NCBI GenBank assembly: GCA_905480405.1
Contig: CAJQQH010000043.1
Span: forward strand, 1-64,000
Length of the DNA stretch: 64,000 nucleotides
Direction of reading: 5' to 3'
Source: an uncultured Polaribacter sp.
GTDB lineage: Bacteria > Bacteroidota > Bacteroidia > Flavobacteriales > Flavobacteriaceae
In this document: piece by piece, positions 19,794-30,505 of the stretch
How positions within the stretch are numbered: position 1 is the stretch's first letter
How the letters are laid out: every line of letters begins with the position of its first letter
Translations under genes and position numbers: made by a program
Notes under the pieces: generated by a model
The model's database searches: none
What the model saw: the letters and a program-made list of their open reading frames with translations, nothing else
What the model was told of the DNA's origin: nothing

Positions 19794-20334
19794 ACTACTA
19801 CCTCTCTTTTTTTTATTAATTTCTTTTGCAGATTTTAATGTAAATCAAAATCAATTTATTGCAAGACAAGGTCAAGTTTCTTTTTTTTCCTACACTTCTG
19901 TAGAGAACATTGAAGCTAAAAACAACCAAGTTTTAAGTATTTTAGACATAGAAAAGCAAGAAATTGCAATTAGTATGTTAATGCGTGCATTCGTTTTTAA
20001 AAAAGATTTAATGTACGAACATTTTAACGAAAGTTATATCGAGTCTGACATTTATCCTAAAGCAAATTTTATTGGAAAAATTATAGCTTTTGATGCATCA
20101 ACAAAAGATACACAAACAAAAATTATTCGTGGAAAGCTTTCTATACATGGTATTACAAAAGAAATAGATATTAAAACTACCATAGAAAAAGTAGATGGCA
20201 ATTACATACTATCTGGTAATTTTAATGTTTTAGTAAAAGATTTTGAAATTAAAATCCCACCAATCTTATCAAGTAATATTGCAAAAACCATTTCTATTCA
20301 ATTTAGATTTCAATACCAACCCTATGAAGATTAA
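19786..20334 (+). CDS. YceI family protein
   Basis: QGQVSFFSYTSVENIEAKNNQVLSILD...ESDIYPKANFIGKI...IRGKLSIHGITKEI; overlaps the upstream gene. Confidence 0.87.
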   Translation: MNKLLPLFFLLISFADFNVNQNQFIARQGQVSFFSYTSVENIEAKNNQVLSILDIEKQEIAISMLMRAFVFKKDLMYEHFNESYIESDIYPKANFIGKIIAFDASTKDTQTKIIRGKLSIHGITKEIDIKTTIEKVDGNYILSGNFNVLVKDFEIKIPPILSSNIAKTISIQFRFQYQPYED

Positions 20335-21229
20335 AGTAATATATCAACTGCTAACAATAGCTTTTATGGTTTTAAGCTCTTCTATAAACGCTCAAAATTT
20401 ATTAGATAAATTAGAAAAAGAGTTTCCTAAAGAACCAGTTTATAAAATAGCTACTTTTAAAACAACAAGAATAGGTTTAGGGCATTCTATAGAAACAAGA
20501 AAAAAAGGAGCTCTAGAAATTTCTTTATATAATAGGTATTGGGATATTCCTAACTTTGAAGGACAGCGTTTTTTAGCTGATAAAGTAAGTACTCGTTATG
20601 GTTTAGATTATTCTTTTACAGACAATTTAACATTTGGCTTAGGGTATACTAATCATGATAAAGTTACTGATGGTTTTTTAAAATACAAGCTAATAAAACA
20701 ACGTAAAAACACAAAAAAAGCACCAGTAAGCGTTACACTTGTACAAACGTTATCTCATAGAACTTTAGAAAACACTAACGCTGGTTTATATGATTCTTCA
20801 ACTACATCAAATAATTATGCTTTTGCAAGTCAGGTTTTAGTAGCAAGGAAAATAAATTCTGAATTTTCTTTACAAATTACACCCACTTTTATTCACAGAA
20901 AAGGTAATCCTTTAACAGATGACCCTAACAACCAATTTGCCGTTGGTTTTGGTGGAAGACATAAAATTGGGGGACATGCTTCTATTGTCTCAGAATATTT
21001 TTACGTAGCTAACCCCTTAAAATCAATTGATACTTATAATGCTTTTATGGTAGGTGTAAATTGGGAACTAAGTCATCTATTATTACAATTTCACGTAACT
21101 AATGCTCGAAATTTTGTTGAAGATACGTTTATAACCCAAACAAAAAACAACTTTAATGCTAAAGACGGTAATTTCCACTTTGGTTTTAACGCTACTTTTG
21201 TATTGCACACAAAAAAGAAAAAATTATAA
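20324..21229 (+). CDS. DUF5777 family beta-barrel protein
   Basis: ATFKTTRIGLGHSIETRKKGALEISLYNRYWDI...; likely start at the internal Met (MKIKVIYQLLTIAFMVLSSSINAQ). Confidence 0.8.
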   Translation: MKIKVIYQLLTIAFMVLSSSINAQNLLDKLEKEFPKEPVYKIATFKTTRIGLGHSIETRKKGALEISLYNRYWDIPNFEGQRFLADKVSTRYGLDYSFTDNLTFGLGYTNHDKVTDGFLKYKLIKQRKNTKKAPVSVTLVQTLSHRTLENTNAGLYDSSTTSNNYAFASQVLVARKINSEFSLQITPTFIHRKGNPLTDDPNNQFAVGFGGRHKIGGHASIVSEYFYVANPLKSIDTYNAFMVGVNWELSHLLLQFHVTNARNFVEDTFITQTKNNFNAKDGNFHFGFNATFVLHTKKKKL

Positions 21230-21674
21230 TAATCTATTCATTTTAAAATTGTTTTTTTTTAAAACCTAATTAAATTTTATAATAAAGAATAACTATGTTT
21301 TAGCGATAAAAATTGCTCATTAACACTACAATATCGCAATAGATTATTAGATAGTTTTATACAACTTAATTATGCATTTTTACCTAAATTTGTCACAATA
21401 AGTTATAATTTATCACGAGTTTTAATTTTCAATTTAAAAGAGTTTATTCTCGTTTTTTAAACATCAATAATTATACTTCATGGAAAACAAATGAGTGTTT
21501 TACCAACTATAAAATTACCATTTTATGATTGTTTTAAACTAGATTAGAAGCTTTACAAAAAGGAAAATTAATGCACATAGTAATTGCAAAAAATAAACTT
21601 TCTTATAAATTTATTCCATTCAATTTTGGTTCAAATTTAATAGATTATACTTACCTAAAAGGAAACAAATTTTA

Positions 21675-22169
21675 ATGTTATTTAAAACTATATCTTACCT
21701 AAAATTTTTACTAAAATCAACAAATCAACATGGAGTTCACTCTCCTTTTGTTTATGATTTTGTTACGAAAGGATTATACAAAAAAGAGAATAATTCAACC
21801 TCCTTAAACTCTTATTCTGAGTTTAAAAACTTAAGTAACAAAGAAAAAAAAGTAGTATCAAAAATAATATACTACTTTAAAATCAAAGAAATACAAGTTA
21901 AAAATACTTATTCAATTAAAGATTTAAGTAAAACTCACAAAACACTAATATACAGCAGTATAAACAACAAATACTTAGACAAAATAATCAACCATAAACT
22001 TAAATATTGCATCCTAATTAACGGTATTCATCAGAACAAAAAAGCAGAATTAAAATGGCTAGAAATTATCAAAAATAAAAATGCAACAGTAACAATTGAT
22101 GTGTTTTATTTTGGTATTATTTTTTTTAGAAGCGAACAAGAAAAAGAACATTTTAATATTAGATCTTAA
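21675..22169 (+). CDS. Degenerate SAM-dependent methyltransferase-family protein lacking the SAM-binding core
   Basis: N-terminal YLKFLLKSTNQHGVHSPFVYDFVTKGLY and C-terminal ATVTIDVFYFGIIFFRSEQEKEHFNIRS resemble a flavobacterial methyltransferase family; no GxGxG motif between them. Confidence 0.55.
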   Translation: MLFKTISYLKFLLKSTNQHGVHSPFVYDFVTKGLYKKENNSTSLNSYSEFKNLSNKEKKVVSKIIYYFKIKEIQVKNTYSIKDLSKTHKTLIYSSINNKYLDKIINHKLKYCILINGIHQNKKAELKWLEIIKNKNATVTIDVFYFGIIFFRSEQEKEHFNIRS

Positions 22170-22181
22170 TTAAAAAACCAT

Positions 22182-22376
22182 ATGAATTCAAACAACTACT
22201 TACGGTTAATATTTTGTTTAATTTATCTATCACTTTTATTACTAACAATAAATAAAGCCAAGAGAAAAAACCCTAATCTAAACACTAAAGAGTATCTACA
22301 AAATGAATCTTTATTTATACCAGGGTTTTTACTTTTTATCTACATGGTTGGGAGTGTTGTTTACAACATCATTTAA
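22182..22376 (+). CDS. Small hypothetical membrane protein
   Basis: 64-aa ORF with two hydrophobic segments. Confidence 0.45.
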   Translation: MNSNNYLRLIFCLIYLSLLLLTINKAKRKNPNLNTKEYLQNESLFIPGFLLFIYMVGSVVYNII

Positions 22377-22433
22377 ATAATTAGGATTTAACTTTGTAAC
22401 TTTGCTACTTCACAAACTTTGAAACTCATAAGT

Positions 22434-23009
22434 ATGAAAATATATACTAAAACTGGTGATAAAGGTACCACTGCTTTATTTGGTGGCACAAGAGTAAAAA
22501 AATACAATTTACGCATAGATAGTTACGGAACTGTAGATGAATTAAATTCATACATTGGTTTAATAAAAGATCAAGAAATTAGTGAAGAAATAAAAACTTC
22601 TCTTTTAAAAATTCAAAACGAGTTATTCACTTTAGGAGCCATGTTAGCAACTCCTCCTGAGAAAGAAACCTTAAAAAACGGAAAAGAAAGATTAAACATT
22701 CCTAAGGTAGAAGTAAACTCAATTCAATTTTTAGAAAATGAAATTGATAAAATGGATGCAGAACTTCCACAGATGACTCATTTCATACTTCCTGGAGGGC
22801 ATCAAGCAGTGTCATTTTGTCACATAGCTAGGTGCGTATGCAGACGCGCAGAACGCTTAACTGTAGAACTTAATGATGAAGAAAGTATAAATGATGACAT
22901 TTTAAAATACTTAAACAGACTTTCTGACTACCTTTTTGTGTTGGCACGAAAATTGTCTAAAGACTTAGCAGTAGAAGAAATCAAATGGATTCCTACAAAA
23001 AAACAATAA
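22434..23009 (+). CDS. Cob(I)yrinic acid a,c-diamide adenosyltransferase (PduO type)
   Basis: MKIYTKTGDKGTTALFGGTRVKKYNLRIDSYGTVDELNSYIG; HFILPGGHQAVSFCHIARCVCRRAERL. Confidence 0.95.
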   Translation: MKIYTKTGDKGTTALFGGTRVKKYNLRIDSYGTVDELNSYIGLIKDQEISEEIKTSLLKIQNELFTLGAMLATPPEKETLKNGKERLNIPKVEVNSIQFLENEIDKMDAELPQMTHFILPGGHQAVSFCHIARCVCRRAERLTVELNDEESINDDILKYLNRLSDYLFVLARKLSKDLAVEEIKWIPTKKQ

Positions 23010-23179
23010 GTTCTTTTTTTTATCGATTAGAAGAAAAATTAAATTTCATGAACATTAACTTAAGTTACTGATTTTAAACTTATAATGAAATTTAATATTT
23101 ACTTCACAATAAATTTCTTAAAAAAGACTTGCATAATTCAGCAAAAAAATTATTTTTGCACAAAATTAAACATTAAGAA

Positions 23180-23401
23180 ATGTATTGGACATTAGAATTA
23201 GCATCATATTTAGCAGATGCACCTTGGCCAGCAACCAAAGACGAGTTAATAGATTACGCTATTAGAACTGGATCTCCTTTAGAAGTAGTAGAAAACCTAC
23301 AAGATATAGAAGATGAAGGTGATTCGTACGACTCGATTGTTGAAATTTGGCCAGACTACCCTACCGAAGATGATTATCTTTGGAATGAGGATGAATACTA
23401 A
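23180..23401 (+). CDS. Small acidic DUF2795 family protein
   Basis: YLADAPWPATKDELIDYAIRTGSPLEVVENLQDI. Confidence 0.8.
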   Translation: MYWTLELASYLADAPWPATKDELIDYAIRTGSPLEVVENLQDIEDEGDSYDSIVEIWPDYPTEDDYLWNEDEY

Positions 23402-23420
23402 ATAATAACAATTAAATATA

Positions 23421-23449
23421 AAAAGTCTCTAAAGAGGCTTTTTTTTTGT
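23421..23449 (+). terminator. Terminator hairpin
   Basis: AAAAGTCTCTAAAGAGGCTTTTTTTTTG. Confidence 0.6.
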
Positions 23450-23547
23450 TTTCTCCTAACCAAGAAAACTACTTTTTCAGGTTTTTAAAAACTTGATTTA
23501 CAACGAAATAATACAGCTATTTTATAGCTGATAAAATCATATATATC

Positions 23548-26500
23548 ATGAGTATTTTAAATTCAGTAATTAAACTTTTTGTAGGTGATAAACAGCAGAA
23601 AGATTTAAAAATTTTACAACCAATTGTACAAAACGTTAAAAAGTTTGAAGCAACAATTGCTAAACTTTCTAATGATGAATTAAGAGCTAAAACTATAGAA
23701 TTTAAAGACCTAATAAAAGCCGCTACTAAAGAGCTAGATGATAAAGTTATCACGCTAGAGGAAGAAGCAAAAAATGCTGATATAGACAGACAAGAAGATA
23801 TTTATGCAGAGATAGACACTTTAAAAGATGAAGCTTACAAAATTTCTGAAGCTAGTTTATTAAAAATAATGCCAGAGGCATTTGCTGTAATTAAAGAAAC
23901 TGCAAAACGTTTTGTAGAAAATGAAGAAATAGAAGTTACTGCAACAGCTTTCGACAGAGAGTTATCTGGCGAAAACGAACATATTTCTTTAGAAAACGAT
24001 AAAGCATTTTGGGCTAACTCATGGGACGCAGCTGGTAAACCCGTTACTTGGGACATGATTCATTATGATGTTCAATTAATTGGTGGTTCTGTTTTACACC
24101 AAGGTAAAATTGCTGAAATGATGACAGGAGAAGGAAAAACACTAGTTTCTACCTTACCCGTATACTTAAACGCATTAACCGGTAACGGTGTTCATGTTGT
24201 TACTGTAAATGATTACTTAGCCAAACGTGATAAAGCGTGGATGGCTCCTATTTTTGAGTTCCATGGTTTATCTACAGATTGCATCGATTATCATCAACCA
24301 AACTCAGACGAAAGAAGAAAAGCATACAATGCGGATATCACATACGGTACAAATAACGAATTCGGTTTTGATTATTTACGTGATAATATGGCTAGCTCTA
24401 AAGATGATTTAGTACAAAGAGCTCCAAACTATGCAATTATTGATGAGGTAGATTCTGTTTTAATTGATGATGCAAGAACACCCTTAATTATCTCTGGTCC
24501 TGTACCACAAGGAGACAGACACGAATTTACAGAACTAAAACCCTTAGTTGCTGATATCGTTTCTCTTCAAAAACAACATTTAGTGGGTGTTTTAGCAGAA
24601 GCTAAAAAATTAATTTCAGAAGGAAACACTAAAGACGGTGGTTTCTCTTTACTAAGAGTTTACAGAGGTTTACCTAAAAACAAAGCCTTAATTAAATTTT
24701 TATCGCAAGAAGGTAACAAACAAATTTTACAGAAAACAGAAAATTACTACATGGCAGACAACAACAAGTTGATGCCAGAAATAGATGAAGATTTATGGTT
24801 TGTTGTTGAAGAAAAAAACAATCAAATTGACTTAACCGATAAAGGAATAGCTCATTTATCAGAAAAAACTGATAATGATAGTTTCTTTGTTTTACCAGAT
24901 ATTGGAGTAAAAATTGGTCAAATTGATGTTTCTGATATTCCTGCTGAAGAAAAAGCTTCTCAAAAAGAAGAATTATATAAAGATTTTAGCATAAAAAGTG
25001 AACGCATACATACAATGAATCAACTTTTAAAAGCATATACTGTTTTTGAAAAAGATGTTGAGTATGTTGTTATGGAAAATAAAGTGATGATTGTTGATGA
25101 ACAAACGGGTCGTATTATGGACGGTCGTCGTTATTCTGACGGATTACACCAAGCAATTGAAGCAAAAGAAAATTGTAAGATTGAAGATGCAACGCAAACT
25201 TTTGCTACAGTAACTTTACAAAACTACTTTAGAATGTACCGCAAACTGTCTGGTATGACAGGTACTGCAATAACTGAAGCTGGTGAGTTATGGGAAATTT
25301 ATAAATTAGATGTTGTAGAAATACCTACAAACAAACCAATTCAAAGAGATGATAAAGAAGATTTAGTTTACAAAACTGCTCGTGAAAAATACAATGCAGT
25401 AATAGACGATATTGTAAAACTTGTAGAGCAAAAAAGACCTGTTTTAGTAGGTACAACTTCAGTTGAAATATCAGAATTATTAGGTAGAATGCTACAGATG
25501 CGTAAGATTCCTCATAATATATTAAATGCAAAACTACACAAACGTGAAGCAGATGTTGTTGCAGAGGCAGGAAAACCTGGTATTGTAACTATTGCAACAA
25601 ATATGGCTGGTCGTGGTACCGATATTAAATTATCATCAGAAGTAAAAGATGCTGGTGGTTTAGCGATTATTGGTACAGAAAGACATGATTCTAGACGTGT
25701 AGATAGACAATTAAGAGGGCGTGCAGGAAGACAAGGTGATGTTGGGTCAACTCAATTTTACGTGGCTTTAGACGACAACTTAATGCGTTTATTTGGTTCT
25801 GACAGAATTGCGAAAATGATGGATAGAATGGGGTTAAAAGAAGGTGAAGTAATTCAGCATTCTATGATTACCAAATCTATTGAAAGAGCACAAAAGAAAG
25901 TAGAAGAAAATAACTTTGGTATTCGTAAACGTTTATTAGAGTATGATGATATTATGAACTCTCAGCGTGAGTTTGTTTACAAAAGAAGACGTAACGCTTT
26001 AGACGGAAAACGTTTACAAGTAGATATCGCAAACATGATTTATGACACTTGTGAATCTATCATCAACAGCAACAAACCAGCAAAAGATTTTCAGAATTTT
26101 GAATTTGAATTAATCAAGTTCTCTTCTATGACTTCTCCTTTTTCTGAACAAGAATTTGATAAATTATCAGAAAAAGAATTAGCAGATAAATTATACGACA
26201 TTGTTACTGAACATTATAAAGCTAAAATTGAAAGAAATGCTGTTTTAGCGTTTCCAGTAATTAAAGATGTTTTTGAAAACGAAGGTGATAGATATGAAAG
26301 AATTGTAGTTCCTTTTACAGACGGTATTAAATCTTTACAAGTTGTTACCAACTTAAAGGAAGCTTATGAAAGTGATGGAAAGAGCTTAATTACAGATTTT
26401 GAAAAGAATATTACTTTAGCTATTATTGATGAAAACTGGAAAGATCATTTACGTAAAATGGATGAGCTAAAACAATCTGTTCAAAATGCATCTTACGAGC

Positions 26501-26886
26501 AAAAAGACCCTTTATTAATTTATAAATTCGAAGCTTTTGAGTTATTTAAGAAAACAGTTGACGAAATTAATAAAGAAGTACTTTCATTCTTATTTAAAGG
26601 AGAATTACCTGCACAAGATAGAAATCAAATATCTGAGGCTAGAAATGAGAAAAGAGAACGATTAAACACAAGTAAAGCAGATGTTCAGAATTCTACTGAA
26701 CAAGCAATACAAAACTCTCGTCAAGACCAATCTGAACCAGTTGAAACAATTGTAAGAGATCAGCCAAAAATTGGTAGAAACGAACGCGTTACTATTAAAA
26801 ATGTAATGAGTGGAGAAGAAAAAGAAGTTAAGTTTAAACAAGCTATTCCTTTAATAGAAAAAGGAGAATGGGTTTTAGTTAATTAA
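23548..26886 (+). CDS. secA: Preprotein translocase subunit SecA
   Basis: [58 protein letters not shown]. Confidence 0.97.
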   Translation: MSILNSVIKLFVGDKQQKDLKILQPIVQNVKKFEATIAKLSNDELRAKTIEFKDLIKAATKELDDKVITLEEEAKNADIDRQEDIYAEIDTLKDEAYKISEASLLKIMPEAFAVIKETAKRFVENEEIEVTATAFDRELSGENEHISLENDKAFWANSWDAAGKPVTWDMIHYDVQLIGGSVLHQGKIAEMMTGEGKTLVSTLPVYLNALTGNGVHVVTVNDYLAKRDKAWMAPIFEFHGLSTDCIDYHQPNSDERRKAYNADITYGTNNEFGFDYLRDNMASSKDDLVQRAPNYAIIDEVDSVLIDDARTPLIISGPVPQGDRHEFTELKPLVADIVSLQKQHLVGVLAEAKKLISEGNTKDGGFSLLRVYRGLPKNKALIKFLSQEGNKQILQKTENYYMADNNKLMPEIDEDLWFVVEEKNNQIDLTDKGIAHLSEKTDNDSFFVLPDIGVKIGQIDVSDIPAEEKASQKEELYKDFSIKSERIHTMNQLLKAYTVFEKDVEYVVMENKVMIVDEQTGRIMDGRRYSDGLHQAIEAKENCKIEDATQTFATVTLQNYFRMYRKLSGMTGTAITEAGELWEIYKLDVVEIPTNKPIQRDDKEDLVYKTAREKYNAVIDDIVKLVEQKRPVLVGTTSVEISELLGRMLQMRKIPHNILNAKLHKREADVVAEAGKPGIVTIATNMAGRGTDIKLSSEVKDAGGLAIIGTERHDSRRVDRQLRGRAGRQGDVGSTQFYVALDDNLMRLFGSDRIAKMMDRMGLKEGEVIQHSMITKSIERAQKKVEENNFGIRKRLLEYDDIMNSQREFVYKRRRNALDGKRLQVDIANMIYDTCESIINSNKPAKDFQNFEFELIKFSSMTSPFSEQEFDKLSEKELADKLYDIVTEHYKAKIERNAVLAFPVIKDVFENEGDRYERIVVPFTDGIKSLQVVTNLKEAYESDGKSLITDFEKNITLAIIDENWKDHLRKMDELKQSVQNASYEQKDPLLIYKFEAFELFKKTVDEINKEVLSFLFKGELPAQDRNQISEARNEKRERLNTSKADVQNSTEQAIQNSRQDQSEPVETIVRDQPKIGRNERVTIKNVMSGEEKEVKFKQAIPLIEKGEWVLVN

Positions 26887-26889
26887 AAA

Positions 26890-27102
26890 ATGAATAATAT
26901 TTTTTTAGTCCCTTCTAAAAAGACTTTCATAATTACTATAATTACATGGGTTATTAGTATCTCTATATTAGTTTTAGCAAGTACTAATCTTCTCTCTGAA
27001 TCTTTATTTCAAAGAAAACATTTAGTAGTTAATTGCTTAATTTTTAGCTCTATACTAAGCATTAGAATTGTTATAAGAAATTACCTGAAAAGCAGAAAAT
27101 AA
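26890..27102 (+). CDS. Small hypothetical membrane protein
   Basis: 70-aa ORF with hydrophobic segments immediately downstream of secA. Confidence 0.4.
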   Translation: MNNIFLVPSKKTFIITIITWVISISILVLASTNLLSESLFQRKHLVVNCLIFSSILSIRIVIRNYLKSRK

Positions 27103-27108
27103 AGTAAT

Positions 27109-27145
27109 AAAAAACCGTTTAGAACAAGTTCTAAACGGTTTTTTA
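27109..27145. terminator. Bidirectional terminator hairpin
   Basis: AAAACCGTTTAGAACAAGTTCTAAACGGTTTT. Confidence 0.8.
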
Positions 27146-27169
27146 TTTATCAAATATATCAAAAAATCA

Positions 27170-27985
27170 TCAACTCCAGAATTTCCTCTGTTTGTTTAAT
27201 GCTGATTCCTCTTTTTTAAGGTTTTCTATTTCCTTTACAGACATAACCTTTAAAAAAGAAGGATGTTGTTCAATTGCAAATTCAATTTTAGTAATGATAT
27301 CTGCTATTTCTTCATTTTCATAATCTATATCTAACGGCTCTTTTATAACCATAGATTGTAATACATTTCTTTTTTTAATACTTAAACCTTTTTTATCAAA
27401 AGAACGTCTAAAGCCATCAATAACAATTGGTACAACAACAGGCTTAAAAGTTTTAATAATATGAGCTGTTCCTCTTCTAATAGGCTTAAAAGGCGTAGTT
27501 GTTCCTTGCGGAAACGTAATAACCCAACCATCATCTATAGCTTTACCAATATTAGAAATATCAGAATTTTTAACTTGTCTTTTTACATCTTTACCAGCAC
27601 TTCTCCAAGTTCTATCAATAGAAACTGAACCAGCATAAGCAAATATTTTAGGCAAAATACCAGATTTCATAGTCTCACCTGCAGCAACAAAATAGATATT
27701 TAATTTTGGATGCCAAATATATCCTACATTTTTAAGCGTATCATCTCTCCCTTTTAAAGCTGCATTAAAAACATGAAACATTGCAGCAACGTCTGCAAAG
27801 TAAGTTTGATGATTTGAAATAAATAAAACACCACTATCTGGTAAATTTCTTAAAATTTCTGAACCTTCAATCTGTAAACTATTAAATTTGCGATATCTAC
27901 CGTGAGAAACTAGACCGAATATTCGTATAATTATCTTTTTTAAAAATAATATATGACCAAAAGGATTCCTTTTAAATAAAGACAT
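27170..27985 (-). CDS. 1-acyl-sn-glycerol-3-phosphate acyltransferase-like protein
   Basis: LFISNHQTYFADV (HX4D-like NHQTYFAD), FPQGTTTPFKPIRRGTAHI. Confidence 0.87.
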   Translation of the reverse strand: MSLFKRNPFGHILFLKKIIIRIFGLVSHGRYRKFNSLQIEGSEILRNLPDSGVLFISNHQTYFADVAAMFHVFNAALKGRDDTLKNVGYIWHPKLNIYFVAAGETMKSGILPKIFAYAGSVSIDRTWRSAGKDVKRQVKNSDISNIGKAIDDGWVITFPQGTTTPFKPIRRGTAHIIKTFKPVVVPIVIDGFRRSFDKKGLSIKKRNVLQSMVIKEPLDIDYENEEIADIITKIEFAIEQHPSFLKVMSVKEIENLKKEESALNKQRKFWS

Positions 27986-28043
27986 TAATACTAATTTTTT
28001 TCTTGGTTTATGTAACAAAATTACAAAACAATTTAAGAACTTA

Positions 28044-28670
28044 CTACTTTAGAAGTTCTTTAATTTCTGAAAGCATCATTCCTGTTGCACCCCAAACAAT
28101 ATGATTGTTAATTTTAAAACACGGAACATCTACTTTTTTCATGTAAGAAGTACTTAAACTTACAGATGTGATATTATTTTCATCTAACAAATCACTTACT
28201 AAAACCTCTATTTCAGAATCAACTTCATAATTTAAAATTAGCTTCGGTTTCTTTTCCATAAAACCTAAAAAAGGAGTTGCTAAAAAATTACTTGGCGGAA
28301 TATAAACATCTGTTAACTCTCTAATAATTTCTATTGATGAAGAAAAAACACCTATCTCTTCTTCGGTTTCTCTTAAAGCAGTTTCTTGTAAATTTAAATC
28401 TGATTCTTCAATTTTTCCTCCTGGAAAACTTATTTGTGCAGAATGTGCTCCTTTATAACTTGCTCTCTTAGTTAATAAAAAACAGGTTTCATTTTCTTTA
28501 TTAGGATAAAATAATGCTAAAACAGCAGCTTTTTTAGGATTATTTGCAGCTATTTTATCTTGATCATATTTTAACCGAAGTTTTGGAGCCATTTTAAATT
28601 GAGCCTCTAAACCTCCAAGTTTATCATTTTTAAAAGAGTCAATTCTATTTGTAAAGTCTTTAAAATCCAT
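28044..28670 (-). CDS. NUDIX hydrolase, CoA pyrophosphatase-like
   Basis: ISFPGGKIEESDLNLQETALRETEEEIG Nudix box. Confidence 0.9.
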   Translation of the reverse strand: MDFKDFTNRIDSFKNDKLGGLEAQFKMAPKLRLKYDQDKIAANNPKKAAVLALFYPNKENETCFLLTKRASYKGAHSAQISFPGGKIEESDLNLQETALRETEEEIGVFSSSIEIIRELTDVYIPPSNFLATPFLGFMEKKPKLILNYEVDSEIEVLVSDLLDENNITSVSLSTSYMKKVDVPCFKINNHIVWGATGMMLSEIKELLK

Positions 28671-28764
28671 TTTGAATAGTTACTTTTAACAAACTTATCA
28701 TTTTCTAGTACAAATAAATATTTTTTGGCAAGAATTTTGATTTATATGAAACAAATAAAATAAT

Positions 28765-29046
28765 ATGAATAAAAAATACAAGAAACTAATAGCTAGTATT
28801 ATCTTGGATGTAATAGGTTTTTTTACAATTATTCCTTTAGATATTGTTTGGGCTCCTATTTCTGGTTATTTAATGACTAAAATGTACAAAGGAAATAAAG
28901 GTAAAATTGCAGGTATTGTGAGTTTCTTAGAAGAAATTATTCCTTTTGCAGATATAATTCCAACATTTACTATTATGTGGTTATACACATACGTATTCGA
29001 TAAAGAAAAAAACTCTAAAGATGATGAAATAGTTATTGAAGCTTAG
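28765..29046 (+). CDS. Hypothetical membrane protein
   Basis: 93-aa ORF with hydrophobic segments. Confidence 0.5.
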   Translation: MNKKYKKLIASIILDVIGFFTIIPLDIVWAPISGYLMTKMYKGNKGKIAGIVSFLEEIIPFADIIPTFTIMWLYTYVFDKEKNSKDDEIVIEA

Positions 29047-29354
29047 TTTTCGTCTTTAAACAAAAACCCCAAACCTAACCTGCCTAAAAACTTTTTTTCA
29101 AAAGCCCAGAAGAACTTAAACTGCCCAAATAACCAGCCTACAATTGGTAATGTAAGTTGATAAATTGGAAATATTAATAGTATTCTTAAAGGCCAATAAA
29201 TCCAAGCAGAAATAGTTGCTGGGGATAGTCCTAAAAAACTAGTTATAGGTTTTGCTACCCAAGCAGCAAAAGAACCATTAATTGCAAAGACAATAAAGAT
29301 TGCAACCACAGACCAATTATTATCTATATTCCAACGTTTTTTTAATTTTTCCAT
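29043..29354 (-). CDS. DUF6787-like membrane protein
   Basis: KKRWNIDNNWSVVAIFIVFAINGSFAAWVAKPIT; adjacent to lgt. Confidence 0.6.
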   Translation of the reverse strand: MEKLKKRWNIDNNWSVVAIFIVFAINGSFAAWVAKPITSFLGLSPATISAWIYWPLRILLIFPIYQLTLPIVGWLFGQFKFFWAFEKKFLGRLGLGFLFKDEN

Positions 29355-29361
29355 GGTAATT

Positions 29362-30189
29362 TTAAGCCTTTTTTGTTTTTCTAAACATTAAATACAATCC
29401 TATTAAAACTAAGGGAATACTTAAAATTTGACCAGTATTTAAAGAGTTTAACACCCAATCTTCTCTCCCTTCTACTTGTGCTTCTTTTAAAAACTCTATA
29501 AAAAACCTTAAAGACCACAAAACAGCCATAAATAAACCAAACAAGAATCCTTCTTGTTGTTTTTTCTCTGTTTTCCAATATAAATACCACATAACAAAAA
29601 ATAGTGCTAGATAGCTAAAAGCTTCATATAATTGTGTCGGATGTCTTGCTGTTGTTTCTCCTGCAGCTTTAAAAATTACTCCAAAGTTTGAACCTGTTTC
29701 TTTTCCATAAATCTCAGAATTAAAAAAGTTTCCGGTTCTAATAAAGAAACCTGCCAAAGCAACCATAATTCCCAATCTATCTAAAATAAACAACCAAGAC
29801 TTTTTTAAATGCTTCTTAGCATAAAAGTACATCGTTAAAATAATACCAATTGCAGCTCCATGACTTGCAAAACCGGTAAAACCTGTAAATTTCCATGTAC
29901 CATTAACTTGCTTAAATGGTAGTATAATTTCTAATAAATGATTCTGATAATAATCCCAACTATAAAAGAATACATCTCCTAAACGCATACCAACTAGCAT
30001 TGATATAAACGTATACATAAATAATGTATCTAATTTTTCGACAGGAATTTCGTCTTTAATATAAATTTTCTTCATTAAATGTAACCCTAACAAAAAGGCA
30101 GCTACAAACATTAAACTATACCAACGAACTACAAAAAAACCTAAATCAATACCTAATGAAGGATCCCAATCTACTGATAAAAAACTCAT
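29362..30189 (-). CDS. lgt: Prolipoprotein diacylglyceryl transferase
   Basis: RWYSLMFVAAFLLG; GFASHGAAIGI; RTGNFFNSEIYG; RHPTQLYEA. Confidence 0.95.
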   Translation of the reverse strand: MSFLSVDWDPSLGIDLGFFVVRWYSLMFVAAFLLGLHLMKKIYIKDEIPVEKLDTLFMYTFISMLVGMRLGDVFFYSWDYYQNHLLEIILPFKQVNGTWKFTGFTGFASHGAAIGIILTMYFYAKKHLKKSWLFILDRLGIMVALAGFFIRTGNFFNSEIYGKETGSNFGVIFKAAGETTARHPTQLYEAFSYLALFFVMWYLYWKTEKKQQEGFLFGLFMAVLWSLRFFIEFLKEAQVEGREDWVLNSLNTGQILSIPLVLIGLYLMFRKTKKA

Positions 30190-30270
30190 ATTTCTTTCTT
30201 AAAAAATTAAAAGATTAAATTATTAAAAAACTCTTTTTTGAAGCTTTTAATTCTTCAACTTTAAATATTA

Positions 30271-30504
30271 TTACTCTTTTTTTTCCGGAACAGGATCATA
30301 ACCCGTTCCTCCCCAAGGATGGCAACTAAATATTCTTTTAATTGCTAACCAGCCTCCAGTAAACAAACCATGCTTTTGTAAAGCCTCAACAGTGTAATGA
30401 GAACAGGTTGGAGAATACCTACAAGTAGCTGGCGTATATGGTGAAATTGCTGTTTGATAAAAACGAACAAGCAATATAAATGGATATGATAGTATTTTTT
30501 TCAA
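30271..30504 (-). CDS. yidD: Membrane protein insertion efficiency factor YidD
   Basis: [35 protein letters not shown]...[13 protein letters not shown]. Confidence 0.95.
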   Translation of the reverse strand: MKKILSYPFILLVRFYQTAISPYTPATCRYSPTCSHYTVEALQKHGLFTGGWLAIKRIFSCHPWGGTGYDPVPEKKE

Positions 30505-30505
30505 A

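Noticed and set aside
23548-26886. SecA longer than E. coli SecA, with an extra segment around residues 330-470
   Set aside because: Longer SecA proteins with insertions are expected in Bacteroidota; not unusual.
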